Source of the DNA: Muribaculum sp.
Lineage (GTDB): Bacteria > Bacteroidota > Bacteroidia > Bacteroidales > Muribaculaceae
Assembly (NCBI GenBank): GCA_009775095.1
Contig: VSOZ01000032.1
Span: 1-26,358, forward strand
DNA: 26,358 nt
Direction: 5' to 3'
Of the stretch, positions 8,153-16,122 are shown one piece after another (position 1 is the stretch's first letter; each line of letters begins with the position of its first letter). The translations under genes were made by a program, and so were the position numbers. The notes under the pieces were generated by a model that saw only the letters and a list, made by a program, of their open reading frames with translations, had not been told where the DNA came from and did not search any database.

Positions 8153-9103
8153 CTAATCCCAAAGGCGGTCGCGTATGGCAAAACGGGGACGGTGCTTCAC
8201 CTCATTGAATATCTTGCCGATGTATTCCCCTACTACACCTATACTCATGAGTATAAGGCTGCCGAGAAACCAAACCGAAAGCATGATGGAGGTCCAGCCC
8301 GATATGGTCGAGTGGCCGAAATAAGCCGAGAAGACGTATATGGCGACTAAAACATCGACCAGCAGCAGCACAAGTCCTACCATGAATATTATGCGTATAG
8401 GCTTTGCCGAAAACGAGGTAATGCCGTCTATAGAGAAGCTGAGCATCTTTGCGAGCGGATATTTTGACTCACCGGCCACTCGTTCGTGGCGCTCGTAGGT
8501 CACAACTGCCGTATCAAGACCTATCTGCGGCACTATGCCGCGCAAAAACAGGTTGCTCTCACCGTATTCGCTTAACAATTCAAGTGCACGACGGCTCATA
8601 AGGCGATAGTCGGCATGGTCATAGACGGTGTCAAGCCCCATACGGTGCTGCAATTTATAAAAAGTATGGGCCGTGGTGCGCTTAAACCATGTGTCGGTAG
8701 CACGACTGGACCTTACCCCGTATACTATCTCCTTGCCTTCGCTGAAGAGTTTGACCATCTCCACGATGGCCTCGGGATCGTCCTGAAGATCGGCATCTAT
8801 CGACACGGCCGCATCGCAATTGTCCTTAACCGAGACAAGACCTGCAAGCAAAGCATACTGATGTCCCCGGTTGTGGGCAAGCGATATGCCTTTCAACCGA
8901 CGGTCCTCTGCATGCAGACGCTCTATGACACCCCAAGTGTCGTCGCGGCTGCCGTCGTTGCAACACAACACATAACTGTCAGCCGACACCATGCCGTCAG
9001 CCGACATACGGTCTAAAAGTCCGAGGAGCCGCGCAGCCGAAATAGGCAACGCGGCTTCCTCGTTGTAGCATGGCACCACTATGGCGATTACCGGAAGTGA
9101 CAC
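8153..9103 (-). CDS. GtrB/DPM1-like family 2 glycosyltransferase
   Basis: A 316-residue membrane-bound glycosyltransferase of the polyprenyl-phosphate sugar synthase type. It would move a hexose from a nucleotide sugar to undecaprenyl phosphate at the inner membrane. The GT-A domain shows VVPCYNEE (9-16), NDGSRDDT (49-56) and the metal-binding SIDADLQDDP (101-110). Two membrane helices follow (about 236-260 and 270-293), ending with EYIGKIFNEVKHRPRF, the usual tail of this group. It lies 13 bases downstream of proS, so it is likely cotranscribed with it and ends at the shared terminator. Sugar and acceptor cannot be told. Confidence 0.88.
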   Translation of the reverse strand: MSLPVIAIVVPCYNEEAALPISAARLLGLLDRMSADGMVSADSYVLCCNDGSRDDTWGVIERLHAEDRRLKGISLAHNRGHQYALLAGLVSVKDNCDAAVSIDADLQDDPEAIVEMVKLFSEGKEIVYGVRSSRATDTWFKRTTAHTFYKLQHRMGLDTVYDHADYRLMSRRALELLSEYGESNLFLRGIVPQIGLDTAVVTYERHERVAGESKYPLAKMLSFSIDGITSFSAKPIRIIFMVGLVLLLVDVLVAIYVFSAYFGHSTISGWTSIMLSVWFLGSLILMSIGVVGEYIGKIFNEVKHRPRFAIRDRLWD

Positions 9104-9116
9104 AACTATATCTTAA

Positions 9117-10598
9117 TTAATAATTACGGGCAAAGATCACACGACGTGCCGAAGGCTTGCCGGTAACCATACATACTCCCGGAGTGTCATCGCCGTCCAA
9201 CGGAATACAGCGTATGGTGGCCTTTGTCTCATTTTTGACCTTCTCTTCGGTCTCAGTTGTACCGTCCCAATGGGCAAGTATGAATCCACCCTTTTCAATC
9301 TCTTCCTTAAACTCGTCGTAAGTTTCTACCGTACGGGTCATCGACTCACGGTAACGAAGCGCTTTCTGATATATGTTGGACTGTATCTCTTCTAGCAGGT
9401 CACGCACAAATTCGGCAATACCTTCAAGAGGCTCAACCTGCTTCTCGAGAGTGTCGCGGCGCATAACCTCCACGGTACCGTTTTCAATATCACGCGCACC
9501 GATGGCAAGACGCACGGGCACACCCTTCAGCTCATAGTCGGCAAACTTGAAGCCCGGGCGGCGGTTTTCGGCGTCATCATACTTGACGCTTATACCGAGC
9601 GACTTCAACTGCTCCACTATAGGAGCCACAACCTTGCTTATCTCGGCAAGTTGCTCGTTATTCTTGTATATAGGCACAATAACGACCTGTATCGGAGCCA
9701 AGTGAGGAGGCAATACAAGACCGTTGTCATCGGAGTGAGTCATGATGAGAGCACCCATAAGGCGGGTAGACACACCCCAAGAGTTGGCCCACACATACTC
9801 GGGCTGATTGTCCTTGTTTATAAAAGTCACGTCAAAAGCCTTGGCAAAATTCTGTCCGAGATTATGCGATGTTCCCGACTGAAGTGCCTTTCCGTCCTGC
9901 ATCATAGCCTCGATGGTGTAAGTATTGAGCGCGCCGGCAAAACGTTCGTTGGCCGACTTCACGCCCTTTATCACCGGCATGGCCATGTACTTCTCTGCAA
10001 AATCGGCATACAGGTTTATCATCAGTACTGTACGAGCTTCCGACTCCTCGGCCGTAGCATGAGCACAATGGCCCTCCTGCCACAAAAACTCTGACGTACG
10101 CAGGAACATACGTGTACGCATCTCCCAGCGCATGACGTTGGCCCACTGATTACACAACACGGGCAGGTCGCGGTAACTGTGTATCCAGTTCTTGTAAGTG
10201 CCCCATATGATAGTCTCCGAAGTAGGACGTACGATAAGCTCCTCTTCGAGGCGCGCGTCAGGATCCACGATAACACCCGTGCCGTTAGGATCATTCTTAA
10301 GACGGTAGTGAGTCACAACCGCGCACTCCTTGGCGAAGCCCTCTACATGTTCTGCCTCGCGACACAAAAACGACTTGGGAATCAACAACGGGAAGTAAGC
10401 GTTCTGCACGCCCGTCTCCTTAAACATACGGTCGAGTGTCTGCTGCATCTTCTCCCATATAGCGTAACCGTAAGGCTTGATCACCATACAGCCGCGCACA
10501 GCGCTCTGTTCGGCCAGATCGGCCTTTACCACCAGCTCATTATACCACTTGGAGTAGTCCTCACTACGTTTGGTGAGGTCTTTTAGTTCTTTTGCCAT
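9117..10598 (-). CDS. proS: Prolyl-tRNA synthetase (short, archaeal/eukaryotic type)
   Basis: Class II aminoacyl-tRNA synthetase charging tRNA-Pro. At 493 residues it is the short type without the inserted editing domain found in the 570-residue bacterial form. It keeps RPTSETIIW (about 124-132), motif 2 as RWEMRTRMFLRTSEFLWQEGH (157-177) and a motif 3 region near GVSTRLMGALIMTHSDDNG. An anticodon-binding domain and a C-terminal domain ending RVIFARNY follow. Bacteroidetes commonly use this type. It has a good promoter upstream and leads into the glycosyltransferase gene. Confidence 0.96.
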   Translation of the reverse strand: MAKELKDLTKRSEDYSKWYNELVVKADLAEQSAVRGCMVIKPYGYAIWEKMQQTLDRMFKETGVQNAYFPLLIPKSFLCREAEHVEGFAKECAVVTHYRLKNDPNGTGVIVDPDARLEEELIVRPTSETIIWGTYKNWIHSYRDLPVLCNQWANVMRWEMRTRMFLRTSEFLWQEGHCAHATAEESEARTVLMINLYADFAEKYMAMPVIKGVKSANERFAGALNTYTIEAMMQDGKALQSGTSHNLGQNFAKAFDVTFINKDNQPEYVWANSWGVSTRLMGALIMTHSDDNGLVLPPHLAPIQVVIVPIYKNNEQLAEISKVVAPIVEQLKSLGISVKYDDAENRRPGFKFADYELKGVPVRLAIGARDIENGTVEVMRRDTLEKQVEPLEGIAEFVRDLLEEIQSNIYQKALRYRESMTRTVETYDEFKEEIEKGGFILAHWDGTTETEEKVKNETKATIRCIPLDGDDTPGVCMVTGKPSARRVIFARNY

Positions 10599-10642
10599 AG
10601 CAAAAATCCTGTATTTATGTTGTGTAATTTATTTTAACCATG

Positions 10643-10673
10643 CAAAATTAGCTAAAAAACCTCATACCCACAA
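10643..10673 (-). promoter_or_regulatory. proS promoter
   Basis: On the minus strand TTG (10671-10673), 20 bases, then TAATTTTG (10643-10650) match the Bacteroidetes promoter pattern. The -7 box ends 44 bases before the proS start. The -33 box is seven bases from the end of the upstream barrel gene (stop at 10678). Confidence 0.6.
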
Positions 10674-10677
10674 CTCC

Positions 10678-13608
10678 TTATCTTCTCTTTTTAGGCTGTA
10701 TATTCAGGCGATATTGAACGGACAAGAGAACATACCGCGGCAGTGCATTGGTATAGGTGACAGTGCGTCCGGCTGCATTGACAGCGTAATTGACGTTAGA
10801 CAACCGATGCAGTATGTCGAAGCCGTCCAGCATAAACACCCAACGTTTTCCTGAAGGAGTGTAAGTCATGCGCATATTCCACACGGCATCGGTCGTGTCG
10901 AGTTCTTTTAATCCGTACCCCCGGCGGGTGTAACAGGTAAAATCAGTATTTATACCGAATCCAGCAGGCAATGCGAAATTTCCGGTCAAGCCATATTTAA
11001 AATGGTTGGCATTTATCGCGGCGAAGTCCTCGCGTGTCGATGTCGTATGACGATTGGTTACGCTACCGTTTACACTGATACTCTGTTTACCGAGTTGCCA
11101 TGTAAACTTGATATTTTCGCCGATTGAGCGGGTAAGCGCTTTTGACTTTTCCGGTTCATTACTATTAACACCTATCATGTCGGCATAATTCATCCGGGAT
11201 ACATCGGTATCCGACGCAAATAAGAACTGACCTTTATTACCAAACGTAAGATTAAACGAATTATTGAATGACAACGAATTGTTCCCGTCAACGTTATAAG
11301 TACGATTGCGCCTGACACCTGTCGATGTGTCATAGACATATCCGCGCACATGGGCGTTATCGGTGTATTGATACTGGACTCTCATCATGTTGCGCAATGC
11401 TTTTTTCAACGGATGATACGTCCATGCCAACGAATGCGACTGTGATATGGCATTTTTCAAGTCGGGATTACCGACCATGATATTCAGCGGGTCGGCGTCA
11501 TTGACCACATCGATCATCTGATATGGATCAGGTAGTTTAGTATCTACCGTATAATTATATTGCAAAGTATGCTTGTAGTTCTTTCTATTGTTGTACTCCT
11601 CATGAGCCATATCATACACCGCCGACGCACGCCAGTTTGAGGCATTGACAAGGAATGAAGAACGCTTTACGATATATGACCTATTGTCACGCATGTAATC
11701 AAGATGTATATGAGTAAGTTTAAACTCAGGACGCGCAATTAAATAAATTCGATTGCCGTTTTTAAACGATTCAGACCATGAAATCTGCGGTTCTATATAA
11801 TGGCTGTTGACAAATTGAGTCGATGTATACGAATTTGCGGGGTCCAATGTGCCCAGATAGCCTTGCGGAAGAGTGCCGTATATACCCATGTCGGCAAGAC
11901 GGTCAAGAGCATACATATAAGAGTCTTTTTCGTGATTCTCGAATCGGTAACCGTAATCAAGGCCAAGGGTAAGACCGTCATTTATACGAAATGAGTATCC
12001 TGAATTTACAATCATAGTAAACTGGTGATTGGGCGAACGGTCGAAATACTGACGCCGGCGCTCGGCGGGATTGGGATCCTTGCCGAAATTTATATCATAG
12101 TCTTCCCACAGATGCTCTTTATTGTGATCCCATTTAATACCGAGTTCAAGAAACGCCCGGTCGTTTGTACCGGGAACAAGATATGTAAGACTGGGAAAGA
12201 AATTATAATTACCGATATAGCTCGTTCCGTTTGTACGTGTAATCGAGCGGTTTATTACCGCATCAAGGCGTTCGGGCGATCCGTCACTATACAGAGCTTC
12301 AAGCGCTTTATAGGTTATATCGGCCTGTTCTTTATTAAAACTTGCGGAAATAGACGATGCATCGTTTTTGTTTTTTGTGAATCGTCCGGCAAGCAATCCG
12401 CTGAACATCAACCGCTCATCAAGTTTAAAACCGTAAAAATTACGTGTATCCCAGCGGAAGCGGCTGCTCTTACCGCGTCTGAAAGAATAATCGTAGGTAT
12501 TACCTCCGTTCAGAAAATTTTCTCTTGCCGTAGTAGTGCGATTGTCAGCCGACGTATGCTCCACAGTCATATGTCCGTTTATGTTTTTGTCATCATCACG
12601 GCTCCGATAATAATAATTTATTCCTGCCATCTTATAGCGGCGCGTTCCCGAAGGCATAGCCTCTGGAGTCCATGTATCATTACGTCCGGGTTTACGATTA
12701 TCATTGAGGTTGTTTATGTTGCCCAGAAGTGTTACCGATGTCGTGCTGTTGAACCAAGAGGCAAAAAGGCGTCCCATGTATCGGTCTTTTGTACCGTAAC
12801 CTCCTTGCGCATTTACCATCCACCCCATACTGTACTCTTTTTTCAACTTGACATCCATGGTAAGATGTTTAGGAGCCATAGGGTCGTTACGCCACTTTTC
12901 TTCAGGGCTTTGGCCTTTGTAGACTTCTATATGCTTTACCGTATAAGCACCAATATTTTCAAGCATCAACTGATTGTTACCTTTAAAAAATTCCTTACCG
13001 TTGAGCAGCAATGACTCGACAAACTCGCCGTTTATCGTTATACGTCCGTCATCACCAAGCTGGGCACCGGGTAACTGCGCGATAAGAGCGTCAAGCATCG
13101 AACCCTCCGCGAGTTGAAAGGCATCGGCATTGTAGACGATCGTATCGCCCTTGTTATAAAATTTTATTTTAGACGCGGTCACCGTCACCTCTTTCAATTC
13201 ACGCGGAGCTCTTTCGAGATAGATATACGGCATCTGACGGCCTTTTTCACGCTTGCCTACATTTTTCACTTCCCACGTTACGGTTTTCGTCTTATAACCG
13301 GGAGCACATACATCAAACACATAAACCGAGTCGACGCTTTCTACCGGATATACAAAATATGAAGTCCTCATTACCCCGGACTCGGCCACGGATACACTAT
13401 ATCCGCGCGGCCGTATGGTATCCGTGACATTTCCGGCAACATCAAAACGAAGTATATATGCATCCGGAATAAAAGAATTGGTTATCGGCTCCTTTATACA
13501 GCTTTGCAGATATAATGTTGCTGAAAATGCACTCTGACAGCAAAAACAGCTCAATACTATGAACACAAACCGCCTTACGACCAGATAAGTGACAGAATTA
13601 TTTTTCAT
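10678..13608 (-). CDS. TonB-dependent-receptor-like outer-membrane beta-barrel protein
   Basis: A 976-residue exported protein. The signal peptide is hydrophobic at 8-27 with likely cleavage around AFSA. A short beta domain (about 30-130) resembles the extensions seen before many Bacteroidetes receptors. Then comes a plug-like domain (about 135-235: ELKEVTVTASKIKFYNKGDTIVY, MLDALIAQLPG, RITINGEFVESLLLNGKEFF, VKHIEVYKG). The rest is rich in alternating aromatic strands with Asn/Asp-rich loops, as in a large outer-membrane barrel. No SusD-like partner is adjacent, so a SusC/D glycan system is unlikely here. It belongs to the outer-membrane beta-barrel families whose substrate is generally unknown. 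The upstream 239-base spacer gives it its own promoter. Confidence 0.85.
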   Translation of the reverse strand: MKNNSVTYLVVRRFVFIVLSCFCCQSAFSATLYLQSCIKEPITNSFIPDAYILRFDVAGNVTDTIRPRGYSVSVAESGVMRTSYFVYPVESVDSVYVFDVCAPGYKTKTVTWEVKNVGKREKGRQMPYIYLERAPRELKEVTVTASKIKFYNKGDTIVYNADAFQLAEGSMLDALIAQLPGAQLGDDGRITINGEFVESLLLNGKEFFKGNNQLMLENIGAYTVKHIEVYKGQSPEEKWRNDPMAPKHLTMDVKLKKEYSMGWMVNAQGGYGTKDRYMGRLFASWFNSTTSVTLLGNINNLNDNRKPGRNDTWTPEAMPSGTRRYKMAGINYYYRSRDDDKNINGHMTVEHTSADNRTTTARENFLNGGNTYDYSFRRGKSSRFRWDTRNFYGFKLDERLMFSGLLAGRFTKNKNDASSISASFNKEQADITYKALEALYSDGSPERLDAVINRSITRTNGTSYIGNYNFFPSLTYLVPGTNDRAFLELGIKWDHNKEHLWEDYDINFGKDPNPAERRRQYFDRSPNHQFTMIVNSGYSFRINDGLTLGLDYGYRFENHEKDSYMYALDRLADMGIYGTLPQGYLGTLDPANSYTSTQFVNSHYIEPQISWSESFKNGNRIYLIARPEFKLTHIHLDYMRDNRSYIVKRSSFLVNASNWRASAVYDMAHEEYNNRKNYKHTLQYNYTVDTKLPDPYQMIDVVNDADPLNIMVGNPDLKNAISQSHSLAWTYHPLKKALRNMMRVQYQYTDNAHVRGYVYDTSTGVRRNRTYNVDGNNSLSFNNSFNLTFGNKGQFLFASDTDVSRMNYADMIGVNSNEPEKSKALTRSIGENIKFTWQLGKQSISVNGSVTNRHTTSTREDFAAINANHFKYGLTGNFALPAGFGINTDFTCYTRRGYGLKELDTTDAVWNMRMTYTPSGKRWVFMLDGFDILHRLSNVNYAVNAAGRTVTYTNALPRYVLLSVQYRLNIQPKKRR

Positions 13609-13660
13609 GACAAATATATGATGAACGAGTTTTTAATCCGAATTTTTATCAATCTCAACA

Positions 13661-13668
13661 CAAAATTA
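13661..13668 (-). promoter_or_regulatory. Candidate -7 box for the large barrel gene
   Basis: Read on the minus strand this is TAATTTTG, a full TAnnTTTG match, 53 bases upstream of the start at 13608. No TTTG is seen at the -33 distance. The rest of the 239-base AT-rich spacer (13609-13847) contains only a modest inverted repeat (TGTCTCA 13711-13717 / TGAGACA 13728-13734). Confidence 0.4.
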
Positions 13669-13847
13669 ACGCATTATCTTTATAAGATACGGCACATACT
13701 CCCCCTGATATGTCTCAATTAATCCAATGAGACACATTTTACCAATATGACTCTATAAACCAGCATAATAAAATATCGGGCATATGAATCTCAAATAATT
13801 TTATGATACTCATACACCCGATAAACGTAGTTTAACTCTATTAATTT

Positions 13848-15584
13848 TTATTTGGCGGGAGAGAGCTCAAACGCGGTAGCCGAAAGCCATGTGCCGTCCC
13901 ATGTCTTGGACACCATGTCGTTGGTGACACCGTATGTAAGCGTACTGTCGGCGCCGACTTTTATGCCGGTGACAGTCACACGCGACCAGCCGTAGCCTTT
14001 TCCGTCATGCACTTTCGCAATCGATTTGAGTCGGTCGCGGTCGGGAAGTACAACCGAGTCGGGCACCTCAAGCGCTTTTTTCGCATCGGCCCATACAGAG
14101 CCGCCCGAGTTACCACACACCGGCACATCAGCGGCATACCGCTTACCGGCTCCGTTCACGGCAAACACTTCGCAACCGTTGCCGTTTGTGCGGGCCACGG
14201 CCTGCAGCGTATAAAGCCCCGGCGCAACCTTCACCGTACGCACCACTTCATAAATCATATTGCCCTCTTGGTTATAAGCGTCGAGATACGAACGCTCTCT
14301 GTCGCCCGAGTAGTGCTCACCGCTCTTAGTATAATGGGCGTCAAGATTATGACTTTTTGCTAAGCTCCACCCCTGCTCATTGAGCCGTTCAATAGCTTCG
14401 CGCTCACGCGCTTCTTTCCAGCCCTTATTACGTATTTCGTACTCTTCATCTCTCTCTTTGCGCAGCTTATCACGCATTTCATATATTTTCGCCCGATTTG
14501 CATCCATTACATTAAATATCTGTATTGATGACCCGATGGCAATCACTACCGCTAAAATCCATACCACCACACATGATACAATCACCGATACAGGCATAGC
14601 TACAACACGCTTAAGTGAGCGCATAATCACGTACACACCGAAACCCACGGTCAGAGCAAGCGCCACGATCATTGATATGCAGCACAACCACAACAGCGGC
14701 ATAGGGCATACAGTCAACAACTGTCCGAGTTCGGTATCGACTCCGCAGGTACCGACATTACCGATCGACGAGAGCAAGTACCAGCACACACATACAAGAA
14801 GCCCCAATAGAGCACCCGCGCTCATTAATAGTATTACAGCTCCGGACACAAACATAAACGCCTTGAATAAAAAGCATATTAAACGCCCTACGCCATCAAT
14901 AAGCGACAGTCGGTTTTTATGCTCGCCGGCAGGAGCTTCATTTAGTATCTCAGCACGAAGATTATCTATATTCACCGGCTCTCCACGCATCTCAAGACGC
15001 TGCGCCGGAGTGGCGGCGGCAGGTATTATAACCCAACCCAAGATATACAGTATAATCATAAACAATAGCGGGAGAATGAAGCCGCCAAATACTCCTGCCG
15101 CAAATAAAAACGACAGTGCCGACACTAAAACGACAAATAACCTCAGCCATTTGGGATTTACGCCTATATAGCACCCCAGTCCGGCAAGTACACCGCCAAG
15201 CATCTTATGCTCAACGTCGCGATACAATTTTTTGGACGCAGTAGCGGGCACATCAGGCATGCCGGGCACATCGTCACCGTCAGTACCCGGCGATGGCTCC
15301 GTGCGGGCATCGTCATCATACACTCCGCCAAGCTCCTCGGGACTGCCTATACGGTTTATTATACACTGCACATCCTCGATGGTTACCGGGGTGCCCGTTC
15401 CGCCATGAAGCTCACCCATAAGCTCGGCGGCCCGCGACTCTATGTCGTCGGCAATCTCTTTGCCGCCCTCTTGCCGCGAGAAGTAAGCCCGCATGTTGTC
15501 GAGATACCTTTTAAGCAATTCATACGCATCTTCGTCTATCGGATACAACACACCTGATATGTTGACCGTTATATTCTTTTTCAT
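13848..15584 (-). CDS. PspC-domain multi-pass membrane protein
   Basis: A 578-residue inner-membrane protein. Residues 1-90 form the conserved lead of Bacteroidetes PspC proteins (MKKNITVNISGVLYPIDEDAY, DDIESRAAEL, VTIEDVQ). The PspC domain proper spans about 118-190 (KKLYRDVEHKMLGGVLAGLGCYIGVNPKWLRL plus two membrane helices). Three or so further helices follow (about 235-272, 295-325 and 330-355). A charged coiled-coil stretch (360-405) comes next, then a beta-rich C-terminal domain near 410-578. PspC proteins are tied to membrane-stress responses; the tail is unassigned. It begins 21 bases after the padR stop, so the pair is an operon, and padR probably controls it. Confidence 0.87.
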   Translation of the reverse strand: MKKNITVNISGVLYPIDEDAYELLKRYLDNMRAYFSRQEGGKEIADDIESRAAELMGELHGGTGTPVTIEDVQCIINRIGSPEELGGVYDDDARTEPSPGTDGDDVPGMPDVPATASKKLYRDVEHKMLGGVLAGLGCYIGVNPKWLRLFVVLVSALSFLFAAGVFGGFILPLLFMIILYILGWVIIPAAATPAQRLEMRGEPVNIDNLRAEILNEAPAGEHKNRLSLIDGVGRLICFLFKAFMFVSGAVILLMSAGALLGLLVCVCWYLLSSIGNVGTCGVDTELGQLLTVCPMPLLWLCCISMIVALALTVGFGVYVIMRSLKRVVAMPVSVIVSCVVVWILAVVIAIGSSIQIFNVMDANRAKIYEMRDKLRKERDEEYEIRNKGWKEAREREAIERLNEQGWSLAKSHNLDAHYTKSGEHYSGDRERSYLDAYNQEGNMIYEVVRTVKVAPGLYTLQAVARTNGNGCEVFAVNGAGKRYAADVPVCGNSGGSVWADAKKALEVPDSVVLPDRDRLKSIAKVHDGKGYGWSRVTVTGIKVGADSTLTYGVTNDMVSKTWDGTWLSATAFELSPAK

Positions 15585-15605
15585 AATTCTATATTGGTTT
15601 ATTGG

Positions 15606-15929
15606 TTACGACTTTATAAGATTTACAGTGGCCACAAGCGAGGCCCAAGCACTGTCAAGCTGTTCGAGAAACGCCGCGCCGCTCTCGGTAAGCAGATAGT
15701 ATTTCCGAGGCGGCCCCTGAGTGGACTCCCTCCACTCGTAGCTTAACAGCCCGTCATTTTTCAATCGCGTAAGAAGCGGATATAGCGTGCCCTCGACCAC
15801 GATCAGCTCGGCAGCCTTAAGTCGCGCTATTATGTCTGACGCGTAGCATGACTCTTTGCGCAGCAGCAGCATGACACAGTACTCCAGCATACCCTTGCGC
15901 ATCTGCGATTTTGCATTGTCGACATTCAT
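15606..15929 (-). CDS. PadR-family transcriptional regulator
   Basis: A 107-residue winged-helix regulator. The PadR signature is clear: RKGMLEYCVMLLLRKESCYASDIIARL, then VEGTLYPLLTRLKNDGLLSYEW, then GPPRKYYLLTESG (the wing). A short helical tail for dimerisation follows. I chose the ATG at 15929 (MNVDNAKSQMRKG). The in-frame ATG at 15962 would lie inside the -7 promoter box. It is the first gene of a padR-pspC operon, an arrangement common in Bacteroidetes and Firmicutes. The palindrome over its promoter suggests autoregulation. Confidence 0.93.
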   Translation of the reverse strand: MNVDNAKSQMRKGMLEYCVMLLLRKESCYASDIIARLKAAELIVVEGTLYPLLTRLKNDGLLSYEWRESTQGPPRKYYLLTESGAAFLEQLDSAWASLVATVNLIKS

Positions 15930-15959
15930 TGTGATAATACTATTTATTGGTTGACACGG

Positions 15960-15990
15960 CAAAGGTATGCATAATTATTGTACTATGCAA
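15960..15990 (-). promoter_or_regulatory. padR-pspC promoter
   Basis: On the minus strand TTG (15988-15990), 20 bases, then TACCTTTG (15960-15967), a full -7 match. The -7 box ends 30 bases before the padR start codon. Confidence 0.6.
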
Positions 15991-16000
15991 TACATAGTAC
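15980..16000. promoter_or_regulatory. Candidate PadR operator (perfect 8-bp inverted repeat)
   Basis: GTACTATG (15980-15987) and CATAGTAC (15993-16000) are perfect inverted arms around CAATA. PadR proteins bind short dyads containing ATG/CAT half-sites, and this one covers the -33 box of the padR promoter. Binding should block that promoter. It also lies 41 bases before the -33 box of the divergent TPR gene and might affect that gene too. Confidence 0.62.
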
Positions 16001-16040
16001 CTTATATTTTCACAAATGCTTTCATCTTTTTGGCAAATGT

Positions 16041-16072
16041 TTTGCTATATTGGCCGAGCGTGAGTAAATTTG
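16041..16072 (+). promoter_or_regulatory. Promoter of the TPR-HTH gene
   Basis: TTTG (16041-16044), 20 bases, TAAATTTG (16065-16072): a complete match to the Bacteroidetes primary-sigma promoter, 50 bases before the ATG at 16123. Confidence 0.68.
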
Positions 16073-16122
16073 CAGCTAAATGAGGCTTAAAAACACCGAA
16101 ATTCATCACACCATATATAATA

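Noticed and set aside
12025..13014. A 329-codon open frame on the plus strand inside the large barrel gene
   Set aside because: It is antisense to a full-length receptor-like gene with a signal peptide and plug domain; no family features are seen in the shadow frame.
10678..13608. SusC of a polysaccharide utilisation locus
   Set aside because: There is no SusD partner, glycoside hydrolase or hybrid two-component system beside it, and the protein resembles the simpler barrel families.
13711..13734. Inverted repeat TGTCTCA/TGAGACA as an operator of the large barrel gene
   Set aside because: It is only 7 bp with a 10-base loop, lies over 40 bases upstream of the -7 box and has no adjacent regulator to pair it with. 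It could be chance in AT-rich DNA.
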